Assembly (NCBI RefSeq): GCF_014284195.1
Contig: NZ_JACOGC010000007.1
Span: 1-64,000, forward strand
Reading direction: 5' to 3'
DNA: 64,000 nucleotides
Source: Cognatundibacterium griseum
GTDB lineage: Bacteria > Pseudomonadota > Gammaproteobacteria > Burkholderiales > Burkholderiaceae_D
Numbering within the stretch: position 1 is the stretch's first letter; every line of letters starts with the position of its first letter. The position numbers were made by a program, and so were the translations under genes. Below the pieces are notes generated by a model. The model had not been told where the DNA came from. It saw only the letters and a list, made by a program, of their open reading frames with translations, and ran no database searches. Below, piece by piece: positions 1-8,425 of the stretch.

Positions 1-126
1 GATTTCGACGAGTTTGGTTCCTAGTCCATTGACCAGGGCGTACACCAGTACGACGTGAAAGGCTATGACCAGCCCTATCCCCAGAAATTTCTTTCCGGGT
101 TCTTGCTGGCGATCTGAAAAATCCAT
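1..126 (-). CDS. TonB-family energy transducer, N-terminal fragment (partial)
   Basis: Only the first 42 codons lie in the window; the rest runs off the left edge. The start ATG (126-124) is preceded by a good ribosome binding site, GGAGGAGT on the minus strand. The product has a short charged cytoplasmic leader (residues 1-13), then one hydrophobic segment (about 14-36) with a His inside it (FHVVL). This is the layout of the TonB N-terminal membrane anchor, in which a transmembrane His contacts ExbB/ExbD. By family knowledge TonB passes proton-motive-force energy to outer membrane receptors for iron chelates or vitamin B12. The Pro-rich linker and C-terminal domain cannot be seen, so another single-anchor protein is possible. 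Confidence 0.6.
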   Translation of the reverse strand, partial: MDFSDRQQEPGKKFLGIGLVIAFHVVLVYALVNGLGTKLVEI

Positions 127-1074
127 TAATACTCCTCCAAAACAACAAGGTCTACCATTTGACTCGCGTCAACATGTATGAACAAAAAACGATTATAAAT
201 GTTGTGACGCGTCAAAAAGAGCCTGACGTACAAAACCACTTATAAATTCATCGCTGGGGGAAAGACCAAAATATATGACGTTTAATTAGCAAGAAAAGGC
301 TTATTTAATTTTGCAATATTCTTGCTGACATATTGACCGCCCGAACAGACTAATTATCTTTTAGATAGTAAACAATAACATTTCACTATCAATACAATCA
401 TTTTTGGCTGCACAAATTTTCGTTTAATGAGAAAAATATGATTTTCCGGAATCTGACAGGCATATTTTTATGTAAATAAATTTACGTTACTCAGTTAAGT
501 CCGAAAATTAATGCATTAAATTCCTGCACCAAATTTTCCGAAGGCGCATAAGACCATTTCGGTCTGCTGCCTGTCAATATCTTCCAACCTGTTCTTTCAT
601 AAAAACAACAGCGCGCATTCTGCCAAAAAAAGACAGGAAAAGGAAACGCATATTTTTGTGCTTCGCAGCATATTTTTGGTGCATTTTGGATGTTTAATCC
701 ATGTCAATCCGGTTTATTCGCCTTGCGATGGCCGTAACTGAATAAAATTTCCTTTCCCTTTCAATTCGATCAAAAAAACGGCAAAAATTGCGCCGTTTTT
801 TTTATTCTTTTTTATGCATGACAACAAAGAAATTCAATCTCATCTTGTTTTTACCTGCCATTCCTGAATTATTTCCACTGTCACGCACGTAATCGGTGCA
901 GTGCTATTGATAAAAAATTTTTCTTCTCTATCGCACTGACTGAAAACTTCAGCTAAGGTTACGGCGCCCGGCATGAAACGGTTTTTCCTGATTTTCAACA
1001 TCCCGTTTGACATCGTGATGACATGATCAGTCCGCATTCTTTGCCCGTCTTAATTCAAGTAGGAAGAACAACGC
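127..1074. other. 948-nt AT-rich intergenic region with palindromes and a terminator
   Basis: No convincing gene lies here. It separates the minus-strand TonB-like gene from the plus-strand ABC operon, so it must hold both promoters. Two related palindromes lie upstream of the TonB-like gene: TTGACTCGCGTCAA (159-172) and TGACGCGTCA (205-214). A 5-bp-stem hairpin, AGACC/GGTCT, sits at 551-565. The string GCATATTTTT occurs three times (around 460, 648 and 668). A terminator-like hairpin lies at 772-802. A 65-codon open frame at 1037-840 (minus) has no family resemblance and no ribosome binding site, and I do not call it. Confidence 0.6.
772..802 (+). terminator. Rho-independent terminator-like hairpin with no obvious upstream gene
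   Basis: ACGGC (778-782) pairs with GCCGT (792-796). An A-tract precedes the stem and a run of eight T follows it, so it could work in either direction. No gene ends just before it on the plus strand. It may end a small RNA or a decayed gene. Confidence 0.5.
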
Positions 1075-2922
1075 ATGATTCGCTCAATGACAACCGGGAA
1101 ATCCGGTCTGTTTAAAACTCTTCGCCAGTGTTGTTTACCAGCGGTACTGCTTCTGGTGAGTATGGGAATATATGCGGCGCAGGCTGAAACCGCGCCGGAC
1201 AACGCGGGATTTGCCGATCCGGAAAAAGTATTGCGGACGATTTTTCCGGTCGCGGAAACAGGTTTTGATCCGGCTGCAACACGCGATTTATATTCCAATG
1301 CCGTCAACGAAGTTATTTTTGAACGTTTATTCAGCTATGACTATCTGGCGAGTCCGGCCAGGATCGTTCCAGAAACGGCGGAGAAACTGCCTGAGATTTC
1401 TGAAGACGGAAAGACTTATCTGATACGGCTGAAAAAAAATATTTACTTCACCCCGGACGAAGCGTTTCAAGGAAAAAAACGCGAGCTGACGGTGGATGAT
1501 TATGTTTACTCGCTCAAGCGGCTGATGGATCCAAAAATCGCTTCCAGCCACCGCTGGCTGCTCGAAGGAAAAATTCTTGGTCTGGACGCCTGTGCGGAGA
1601 AGGCAAAAAAGACCGGAAAATTTGATTACGACGCCAGAGTTCCGGGATTTGAAGTGATCGACAAATATACCTTGCGCATCCGCTTAACCAGACCGGATTT
1701 CAACCTCCCGATGATTCTGGCTTATACCGCCGCATCTGCCGTTGCGCGCGAGGTGATTGAGAAATATCAGGACTTGCAAGGACAGGTCATGGGAAATCCG
1801 GTCGGTACCGGACCTTACCGGCTGACGGAATGGGTGCGTGGCTCAAAAATTGTTCTGGAAGCCAACCGGGATTATCGCCCGGTATTCTGGGATGCTGAGC
1901 CGGGCAAGGACCCGGTTGATCAGCAGATTGTGCGCACCATGAAAGGTAAGCGGCTGCCGCAGATAGGCAAGGTGATTGTGCACGTGATTCTGGAAGATCA
2001 GTCGCGTTTGCTGGCGTTTCAGAAAGATGAATCCGACCTGTTCCAGCTTTATGGCGGACTGGCGCCACAAGTCTTAAAAGACGGCAAGCTGAAACCGGAA
2101 TTTCAGAAAAAAGGAATACAGCTTTCACGGATTATTGATCCTGAACTGACAATTTACTACTGGAACATGCAGGACCCTGTTTTTGGTGGTCTCAGCAAAG
2201 AAAAAATCGCGCTGCGCCGGGCGGTGGCGATGGCGCACAAAGTAGAAGACGAAATCCGTATTGTTGATAACGGTGAAGCAGTACCGCTGGAATTTCCGAT
2301 TCCTCCCGGTGTGGTCGGCCATGATCCGGATTACCGCAGCAGCATTCAATACGATCCGGTTGCAGCCAATGCCCTGCTGGATAAATTTGGCTACAAAAAG
2401 GGAAAGGATGGTTATCGTAATCTGCCGAACGGGCAAGCATTTGAAATTCACTACACCACCCAGACCGAATCGCGTGGCCATCTGCAGGCAGAAGTCTGGA
2501 AAAAGACCTATGACAGTGTCGGCATCAGAATGCAGGCTGATTTCCGTCCGTTTGCCGAAATTCTGAAAGCAGAAAAACAATGTCAGCTGACACAGCGCAT
2601 TTCTCCATGGATGGCCGACTATCCGGACGGGGATAATTTTATGCAGCTGTTTTATGGAAAAAACATTCATATGAATAACAATGGCTGCATGGAGATCCCC
2701 GAATATGACCGCCTGTACGAAGCATCTCAACAGCTTCCGGCCGGGCCGGAGCGGGATCTGCTATATCACAGGATGGCGCGCATTCTGGAGGTCTACGCAC
2801 CGCAGCGCATTGGGTACGCACGCTACCGCAATATGCTGGCACAACCACGTGTGATCGGCTACAAAAAACATCCGATCATGCATGTCGAATGGCCGTTCAT
2901 CGACATCGATAAAAACAAATAA
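1075..2922 (+). CDS. Peptide-type ABC transporter substrate-binding protein (SBP_bac_5 family)
   Basis: Periplasmic binding component of an importer for peptides or related solutes. The 615-residue product starts with a signal peptide: basic residues up to about 18, a hydrophobic core (PAVLLLVSMGIYA) and a probable cleavage near AQAE (about 35-38). The mature part shows the family-5 pattern: a 'P..L...F DP' type opening (TGFDPAATRDLYSN), the GTGPYRLTEW motif near residue 243 and a conserved C-terminal 'YxxMARILEVYAPQ' stretch. ATG at 1075 has AGGAAG about 8 nt upstream; a second in-frame ATG at 1087 is possible. It heads a four-gene operon with two permeases and a double ATPase. Substrate cannot be read from the sequence; dipeptide, oligopeptide or microcin-like peptides are all possible. 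Confidence 0.9.
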   Translation: MIRSMTTGKSGLFKTLRQCCLPAVLLLVSMGIYAAQAETAPDNAGFADPEKVLRTIFPVAETGFDPAATRDLYSNAVNEVIFERLFSYDYLASPARIVPETAEKLPEISEDGKTYLIRLKKNIYFTPDEAFQGKKRELTVDDYVYSLKRLMDPKIASSHRWLLEGKILGLDACAEKAKKTGKFDYDARVPGFEVIDKYTLRIRLTRPDFNLPMILAYTAASAVAREVIEKYQDLQGQVMGNPVGTGPYRLTEWVRGSKIVLEANRDYRPVFWDAEPGKDPVDQQIVRTMKGKRLPQIGKVIVHVILEDQSRLLAFQKDESDLFQLYGGLAPQVLKDGKLKPEFQKKGIQLSRIIDPELTIYYWNMQDPVFGGLSKEKIALRRAVAMAHKVEDEIRIVDNGEAVPLEFPIPPGVVGHDPDYRSSIQYDPVAANALLDKFGYKKGKDGYRNLPNGQAFEIHYTTQTESRGHLQAEVWKKTYDSVGIRMQADFRPFAEILKAEKQCQLTQRISPWMADYPDGDNFMQLFYGKNIHMNNNGCMEIPEYDRLYEASQQLPAGPERDLLYHRMARILEVYAPQRIGYARYRNMLAQPRVIGYKKHPIMHVEWPFIDIDKNK

Positions 2923-2958
2923 TGCACAGACTGTACTTATACCTCAGGAATTTTTGAA

Positions 2959-3897
2959 ATGGCTGCTTATATTCTGCGACGCCTGTGGCAAATGGCCCCG
3001 ACTATGCTGGGCGTGATTTTGCTGGTTTTCTTTCTGTTTAACTGGGTCGGTGGTGATCCCGCTTATATCCTGGCCGGCAAAATGTCGAACCCTGAACAGA
3101 TTGCAAATATCCGCCAGCAGTTAGGTATCGATCAGCCCTACTATGTCCAGCTCTGGATATTTATTCAGCAGATTGCCACCTTCAATTTTGGTAACAGCTG
3201 GAGCACGGGAGAAGCGGTGTCTTCGATTATTTCCAGCCGTCTTGGCCCGTCGCTGACAGTATTACTGCCGCTGACTGTGATTGAAACGCTGATTGCGATT
3301 GCTCTTGCGCTGTTGATTGCATTCCGGCGCGGCAGCATCACTGACCGGGCCGTGATGGTCACCTGTACCGTCGGTATGTCGATCAGCATTCTGGTGTATA
3401 TCATCGTCGGGCAATATGTGTTTGCCTACCAACTCGGATTTTTTCCTGTACAGGGATGGGGCAACAGCCTGGCGGAAAATCTGTTCCGCTATTCGGCGCT
3501 GCCGGTATTAATTGCGCTGGCGGTGGGCGTGGCGCCCAGCCTGCGTCTGTTCCGCAGCTTTGTACTGGATGAAGTGAACCAGGATTATGTGCGGACGGCA
3601 CGCGCCAAAGGTGTGCCGGAGCGCCGTGTGAAATGGGTGCATGTGCTGCGCAATGCGTCTATCCCCATCATCACCCATGTCATGTCCAATCTGCCGGCAT
3701 TGCTGATTGGCGCATTCCTGATCGAACGGTTTTTTTCTATCCCCGGCATTGGCAGGGAAGTGATTCTGGCCGTTGAACGCAGTGATTTTCCGGTCATCAA
3801 GGCAATCACGGTGTATGTGGCAGCTGCAACGATGTTATTTAATCTCCTGACCGATTTGCTGTATCAGGCAGTTGATCCGCGTGTTCAGCTGAAATAA
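2959..3897 (+). CDS. ABC transporter permease, DppB/OppB type
   Basis: Inner membrane channel subunit of the peptide-type importer, 312 residues. It begins with the family hallmark, a first membrane helix after a short basic leader (YILRRLWQMAPTMLGVILLVFFLF), then the 'GGDPA' motif and a conserved 'RxQLGIDQPYYVQ' periplasmic loop. The ATPase-contacting EAA-like loop is at about residues 210-230 (DYVRTARAKGVPERRVKWVHVLRNA). Five or six hydrophobic segments are visible. The gene starts 36 nt after the binding-protein gene and is followed 9 nt later by the second permease, which indicates one transcript. Confidence 0.92.
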   Translation: MAAYILRRLWQMAPTMLGVILLVFFLFNWVGGDPAYILAGKMSNPEQIANIRQQLGIDQPYYVQLWIFIQQIATFNFGNSWSTGEAVSSIISSRLGPSLTVLLPLTVIETLIAIALALLIAFRRGSITDRAVMVTCTVGMSISILVYIIVGQYVFAYQLGFFPVQGWGNSLAENLFRYSALPVLIALAVGVAPSLRLFRSFVLDEVNQDYVRTARAKGVPERRVKWVHVLRNASIPIITHVMSNLPALLIGAFLIERFFSIPGIGREVILAVERSDFPVIKAITVYVAAATMLFNLLTDLLYQAVDPRVQLK

Positions 3898-3906
3898 GGA
3901 CCGGTC

Positions 3907-5019
3907 ATGCATTCCAATCTTTCTCCGATGAATCAACCTACTTCCCCCGGTTTATGGACACTGGCATGCCGCCGTCTGCGTGCAGACCATACCGCCATGA
4001 TCGCCCTCGCTGTCGTGCTCGCATTTTTGCTGACGCTTTTATTGTCAGTCAGCGGACTGATTGCCGCCGATTGGGAAAATGAAACCGGTGTCAGCTACGC
4101 ACCACCGCATTTCATCGGCGCCAGCCAGCCTGAAAGTGCAATAACACCCGAATCAACCGCCGCTGTGCCGGATAATCCCTTTGATCCGCTGAAAGATGTG
4201 CTGCGTGAATTGCGGCAGAAAAACGGAACACAAACAAACGCCCTGAATGATTACGGCATTGCTGATCCGCTGGCAGCAGAAATGGCAGAGATTCGGGCTG
4301 AACTGGCGAAATCAGGCAAGGCGCGCGTCGTCCAGCGCGCCGCCACCCTGCCCTTTGGGGCAGATAAATGGGGGCATGATATCGTCAAGAAAACGATCAA
4401 AGGCGCGGAAACTTCGATCGTCGTCGGCCTGGTCGCCGCTTTACTGGCGACTTTACTGGGAACGCTGTTTGGTGCTGCCGCCGGTTATTTTGGTGGCTGG
4501 ACAGATGATTTCTTTAACTGGTTTTACAGTATTTTCACATCGATTCCCTATTTGTTGCTGGTGCTGTCAGTGGCAGCGGTACTTCAGCAAAAAGGAGTTG
4601 GCACCATCATTCTGATTCTGGCATTGACCGGCTGGACCGGCCCGTTTCGCCTGATGCGTGCCGAGTATATGAAACACAAGAACCGGGAGTATGTCTGGGC
4701 GGCGGACGCCATCGGCGCTTCGCACTGGCGGAAAATGTTTATCCATATTTTTCCGAATGTCAGCCATGTCGCCCTGGTCCAGGTATCCATTCTGGTGGTT
4801 GGATTTATCAAATCGGAAGTGATCCTGAGTTTTCTCGGATTCGGCGTACCGGTCGGCACGGTCTCCTGGGGCAGCATGCTGAATGAGGCGCAGAACGAAT
4901 TGATTTTGGGTAAGTGGTGGCAGCTGGTCGCAGCGACCAGTGCGATGGCTGTGCTGGTCACCGCCTTCTCTTTGTTCACCGATGCCTTGCGCGACGCGCT
5001 GGATCCCAAACTGAAATAA
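3907..5019 (+). CDS. ABC transporter permease, DppC/OppC type with enlarged periplasmic insert
   Basis: Second membrane subunit of the importer, 370 residues against about 300 for DppC. After the first membrane helix (about 30-52) there is a hydrophilic stretch of about 120 residues, rich in Pro, Ala and Glu, before the transport domain starts at about residue 165. The EAA loop is recognisable near 255-275 (NREYVWAADAIGASHWRKMFIHIFPN), and the C-terminus ends in the typical 'DALRDALDPKLK'. The insert is longer than in standard DppC and may help dock the binding protein; that role is inference. It lies 9 nt from both neighbours in the operon. Confidence 0.9.
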   Translation: MHSNLSPMNQPTSPGLWTLACRRLRADHTAMIALAVVLAFLLTLLLSVSGLIAADWENETGVSYAPPHFIGASQPESAITPESTAAVPDNPFDPLKDVLRELRQKNGTQTNALNDYGIADPLAAEMAEIRAELAKSGKARVVQRAATLPFGADKWGHDIVKKTIKGAETSIVVGLVAALLATLLGTLFGAAAGYFGGWTDDFFNWFYSIFTSIPYLLLVLSVAAVLQQKGVGTIILILALTGWTGPFRLMRAEYMKHKNREYVWAADAIGASHWRKMFIHIFPNVSHVALVQVSILVVGFIKSEVILSFLGFGVPVGTVSWGSMLNEAQNELILGKWWQLVAATSAMAVLVTAFSLFTDALRDALDPKLK

Positions 5020-5028
5020 GGAATTTCT

Positions 5029-6753
5029 ATGCAGACAGATACGCCATTACTTGAAGTCAGTGATCTGCGGGTTTCATTTCGCATCAGTAAAAAAGACAGC
5101 ACAGAGACCGTCAAGGGCATTTCTTTTTCCATTCCGCGTAATTGCACCGTCGCCCTGGTCGGGGAATCCGGCAGCGGAAAATCTGTGAGTTCACTGGCTG
5201 TCATGGGCTTATTGCCGCCGGATACCTCACAGATTGGCAATGGCAGCCGGATTCTGTTTGAAGGATGCAACCTGCTGGAGCTGTCCACCGAACAACGCCG
5301 TCAGCTGTGCGGTAAAGATATTTCGATGATATTTCAGGAACCAATGAGTTCCCTGAACCCGGTATTTACTGTCGGTTTTCAGATTGCGGAAGTCTTGCAA
5401 CTGCACATGGGCATGAATGCAAAGCAGGCGCGTAAACGGGCCATTGCCCTGCTGGAGGAAGTCGGCATTCCAGAACCGGAACGCAAAATAGATGCCTACC
5501 CCAGCCAGATGTCTGGCGGACAGCAGCAGCGCGTCATGATTGCGATGGCGATTGCCTGCGAACCGAAGCTGCTGATTGCCGATGAACCGACAACGGCACT
5601 CGACGTCACGATACAAAAGCAGATTATCGAACTGATTCACAAGTTACGCATCAAGCATCAGATGTCGGTGCTGTTTATTACGCATGATCTGGCACTGGTC
5701 GGTGAAATCGCCGATCAGGTCATCGTGATGCGGCATGGGGAAATCCGCGAAACCGGCAGCACACAGCAGATTTTCAATCACCCGGCAGACAGTTATACGC
5801 AAGCCTTGCTGCATTGCCGCCCTTCGCTCGACAAACGCCCGTGGCGATTGCCGGTCATTGCGGATTTCATTGAAAACGACCATACCCTGCCGGAACAGCG
5901 GGAGCGGCAGCGCGGATTGCATGGCGGTGAAGACATTGTGCTGGATGTGCGCGGACTGAGTAAGAGTTTCTTCACCCGGGAAGGCTTATTCGGTAAAAAA
6001 GAATTTAAAGCCGTCGATGATGTTTCATTCCGGCTCGCGCGCGGCAAGACGCTGGGAGTGGTCGGTGAATCCGGCTCAGGTAAAACCACGGTCGGACTGA
6101 CTCTGATGCGGCTGCACCGCGCCAGCAGCGGTCAGGTAATGTTCGACGGAAAAAATATCCTCGCCATGCCGGACAAGGATTTTCTCCCTTATAAGCGGCG
6201 TATCCAGATCATTTTTCAGAATCCCTATGCTTCACTGAATCCCCGTTTCACGATCGGCCAGATTCTGATGGAGCCGATGCATATCCACCAGATTGGCAAC
6301 AATGATGGCCAGCGCGCTGCCTTAGCGGTTCAATTGCTGGATAAAGTCGGGCTGCCGGCAGCCGCATTTCATCGCTATCCTCACGAGTTTTCCGGTGGCC
6401 AGCGCCAGCGCATTGCCATCGCCCGCTGCCTGACCATGAAACCGGAAGTGCTGATCTGTGACGAATCTGTGTCGGCGCTGGATGTTTCGGTACAGGCACA
6501 AGTGCTCAACCTACTGCAGGATCTGCAGGAAGAATTCGGACTGTCTTACATCTTCATTTCCCATGATCTGGCCGTCGTGAAATACATCGCCGATCAGGTC
6601 ATGGTCATGAACCGGGGGAAAGTCGTGGAGATGGCCAATGCCGACGATCTGTACCATCAGCCGCAGCATGCCTATACCAGAACGCTGCTCAGTGCGATTC
6701 CGCGTGGACTGGCTTCCACCGCCAGCATGACCTCGTCGGTAGCATCAATATGA
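5029..6753 (+). CDS. Fused double ABC ATPase for peptide import (DppD-DppF fusion)
   Basis: Cytoplasmic ATP-hydrolysing subunit that carries both nucleotide-binding domains in one 574-residue chain, as in YejF or GsiA. Domain 1 (about 8-255) has Walker A GESGSGKS, signature SGGQQQR and Walker B LLIADEP. Domain 2 (about 305-560) has Walker [10 protein letters not shown], signature SGGQRQR and a Walker B reading [11 protein letters not shown]. Each domain ends with the oligopeptide-type C-terminal extension (DSYTQALL and HAYTRTLL). Last gene of the operon, 9 nt after the second permease. A palindromic repeat starts 5 nt after its stop codon. Confidence 0.95.
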   Translation: MQTDTPLLEVSDLRVSFRISKKDSTETVKGISFSIPRNCTVALVGESGSGKSVSSLAVMGLLPPDTSQIGNGSRILFEGCNLLELSTEQRRQLCGKDISMIFQEPMSSLNPVFTVGFQIAEVLQLHMGMNAKQARKRAIALLEEVGIPEPERKIDAYPSQMSGGQQQRVMIAMAIACEPKLLIADEPTTALDVTIQKQIIELIHKLRIKHQMSVLFITHDLALVGEIADQVIVMRHGEIRETGSTQQIFNHPADSYTQALLHCRPSLDKRPWRLPVIADFIENDHTLPEQRERQRGLHGGEDIVLDVRGLSKSFFTREGLFGKKEFKAVDDVSFRLARGKTLGVVGESGSGKTTVGLTLMRLHRASSGQVMFDGKNILAMPDKDFLPYKRRIQIIFQNPYASLNPRFTIGQILMEPMHIHQIGNNDGQRAALAVQLLDKVGLPAAAFHRYPHEFSGGQRQRIAIARCLTMKPEVLICDESVSALDVSVQAQVLNLLQDLQEEFGLSYIFISHDLAVVKYIADQVMVMNRGKVVEMANADDLYHQPQHAYTRTLLSAIPRGLASTASMTSSVASI

Positions 6754-6758
6754 ATGCA

Positions 6759-6831
6759 GGGGGAGTATCTGAAAAATCAGGCCGATTGTCGCCGTCAAAA
6801 AAGAGGCTAAAAATATACTCCCCCGAGTATA
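6759..6831. repeat. Inverted GGGGGAGTAT element, copy 1
   Basis: GGGGGAGTAT (6759-6768) is the reverse complement of ATACTCCCCC (6815-6824), with 46 nt between. The second arm is also half of a local palindrome, TATACTC-CCCC-GAGTATA (6814-6831). The same parts recur at 26184-26263 in a different order. Position directly behind the ABC operon suggests an operator or RNA structure; function unknown. Confidence 0.7.
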
Positions 6832-7062
6832 TTTTATGTCTCAAACTATCCGGAATTACGTCGCGCAAATCTCCCGGATTCCGGCAAGCCCCTGAAATCT
6901 GTACGGACATGCTTTTATTTCACTGACCACCAGGAGAAATCACCGACATTTGCCCGATTCACACTTAGCATCTACAATTCCGACCTGTTGCTGTGTCAGC
7001 TTGCTGCAGACACAACAAAATGCACCGTCCAGTCACTGTGATGGATAGAAACAATGAACAAA

Positions 7063-7098
7063 GGAAATGCGCAGCGGCTGACCGCCCGGCGCATTTCC
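7063..7098 (+). promoter_or_regulatory. Hairpin in the fabI leader
   Basis: GGAAATGCGC (7063-7072) pairs perfectly with GCGCATTTCC (7089-7098) around a 16-nt loop. There is no T-run after it, so it is not a simple terminator. It might affect translation or RNA stability of fabI, or be an operator; no evidence decides. Confidence 0.4.
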
Positions 7099-7169
7099 CG
7101 AACAACCAAAGCGTTGTATCGGCACGTTTTTCCGGACGTGCCAGTGCGGCGATTTTATCTGGAGTCAAC

Positions 7170-7964
7170 ATGGCATTTCTGCAAGGCAAAAAAATTCTGA
7201 TCACCGGTTTACTGTCCAACCGTTCTATCGCTTACGGCATCGCCCAGGCTTGCAAACGCGAAGGCGCTGAACTGGCATTCACTTATGTCGGTGACCGGTT
7301 TAAAGACAGAATCACCGAATTCGCTGCAGAATTTGACAGCAAACTGATTTTCGACTGCGACGTCGCCAGCGATGAACAGATCGAAGCCGTGTTTAAAGAC
7401 CTGGGCCAGCACTGGGACCGGCTGGATGGACTGGTGCATGCCATCGGCTTTGCCCCGCGTGAAGCGATTGCCGGCGAATTCCTCGATGGCTTTTCGCGCG
7501 AAGCCTTCCGTATTGCACATGACATCTCCGCATACAGTTTCCCGGCAATGGCAAAAGCCGCTTTACCAATGCTGCACGCCGATTCCGCCCTGCTGACCCT
7601 GTCGTATCTGGGAGCGATCCGCGCGATTCCTCACTACAACACCATGGGACTGGCAAAAGCCTCGCTGGAAGCATCGGTGCGCTATCTGGCAGAAGACCTG
7701 GGTAAAAAGGGCATCCGTGTGAACGGCATTTCTGCCGGCCCGATCAAGACCCTGGCGGCCAGCGGCATCAAGGATTTCGGTAAACTGCTGGGCTTCGTTG
7801 CAGACCATGCACCGCTGCGCCGCAATGTGACGATTGAAGATGTCGGCAATACCGCAGCATTTCTGCTGTCACATCTGGCAAACGGCATTACAGGCGAAAT
7901 CACGTATGTTGACGGTGGTTTCTCCCACGTCATGGGTCTGAACGCAGACACCTACGACCGCTGA
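7170..7964 (+). CDS. fabI: Enoyl-[acyl-carrier-protein] reductase (NADH), FabI
   Basis: Catalyses the last step of each fatty acid elongation round in the cytoplasm, reducing trans-2-enoyl-ACP with NADH. The 264-residue length matches FabI (262 in E. coli). The nucleotide-binding start is [13 protein letters not shown]. Gly93 lies in HAIGFAP, a loop that contacts triclosan-type inhibitors. The catalytic set Tyr146, Tyr156 and Lys163 falls at the same numbers as in E. coli ([19 protein letters not shown]). I chose ATG 7170 because GGAG lies at 7161-7164 and the protein then begins at the conserved [13 protein letters not shown]. It is a single gene with its own strong terminator. Confidence 0.97.
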   Translation: MAFLQGKKILITGLLSNRSIAYGIAQACKREGAELAFTYVGDRFKDRITEFAAEFDSKLIFDCDVASDEQIEAVFKDLGQHWDRLDGLVHAIGFAPREAIAGEFLDGFSREAFRIAHDISAYSFPAMAKAALPMLHADSALLTLSYLGAIRAIPHYNTMGLAKASLEASVRYLAEDLGKKGIRVNGISAGPIKTLAASGIKDFGKLLGFVADHAPLRRNVTIEDVGNTAAFLLSHLANGITGEITYVDGGFSHVMGLNADTYDR

Positions 7965-7998
7965 TCTACCGTATTACCAACCGTCATTTCTTCCCCTG

Positions 7999-8030
7999 AA
8001 AAGCTGCAAATCGAATTTGCAGCTTTTTTC
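7999..8030 (+). terminator. Rho-independent terminator of fabI
   Basis: A 13-bp perfect stem (7999-8011 with 8015-8027), a CGA loop and a following T-run, 35 nt after the fabI stop. Confidence 0.92.
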
Positions 8031-8035
8031 TTTTC

Positions 8036-8425
8036 TTCCTGTCAAAAACAAGGCTGCCAACTTCAGTAATCAACCTCACTGGTTGATTACCAACGTCTGC
8101 CGGATGTGCAGAAATCAGGAAAGATCCGGCGACATATTATTTAATCGCGTTTTTATGTGCTTACTTGATGTGATGACAGATTGACTTATTTTTGGCTACT
8201 CCCTGGCATTTACAGAGTAAAATATATTTAAAAAAAGACAATATTCTACTTTCTGGTCAAAACAGGTCAGAAAACTTCTGTATCAGCAAAAATAGAGGTT
8301 TTCAAATCTTTTTTGATCGACTACACTTTCAATAAAACTATCGTTAACAATTTTTAACAATTAGTGCAATATTTTCACTGAGCAATACGGCAAATACCTT
8401 ACATCACCTGATCGGTATCCAGGAT
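8036..8425. other. 390-nt AT-rich gap before the cellulase gene
   Basis: No gene seen. It contains a perfect 10-bp inverted repeat with a 5-nt loop at 8066-8090 (GTAATCAACC / GGTTGATTAC), an operator-like palindrome about 340 nt upstream of the cellulase start. The right half is A/T-rich, with several TTTAAC/TAACAA-like runs that could hold a promoter. Confidence 0.5.

Larger units (their letters stand above)
6754..7169. other. 416-nt gap and probable structured leader of fabI
   Basis: The gap holds the inverted GGGGGAGTAT element at its left end. A 10-bp perfect inverted repeat lies at 7063-7072 (GGAAATGCGC) and 7089-7098, with a 16-nt loop, 71 nt before the fabI start. An in-frame extension of fabI upstream to 6993 is open, but it encodes Cys/Arg/His-rich sequence unlike any FabI and has no ribosome binding site, so I treat it as untranslated leader. 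Confidence 0.55.

Noticed and set aside
340-400. Possible Fur box upstream of the TonB-like gene
   Set aside because: AT-rich GATA-like strings are present but no stretch matches the 19-bp Fur consensus well.
840-1037. 65-codon open frame on the minus strand upstream of the ABC operon
   Set aside because: No ribosome binding site, no family resemblance, and it overlaps the expected promoter and leader of the ABC operon.
6993-7169. Upstream extension of the fabI frame by 59 codons
   Set aside because: FabI proteins begin at the [13 protein letters not shown] position; the extension is Cys/Arg/His-rich, has no start signal and contains a perfect inverted repeat, as expected of a leader.
8066-8090. 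GGTTGATTAC shared between the gap before the cellulase gene and the metN leader (21021-21030)
   Set aside because: A single 10-mer match across 64 kb is compatible with chance; only the local inverted repeat at 8066-8090 is noted.
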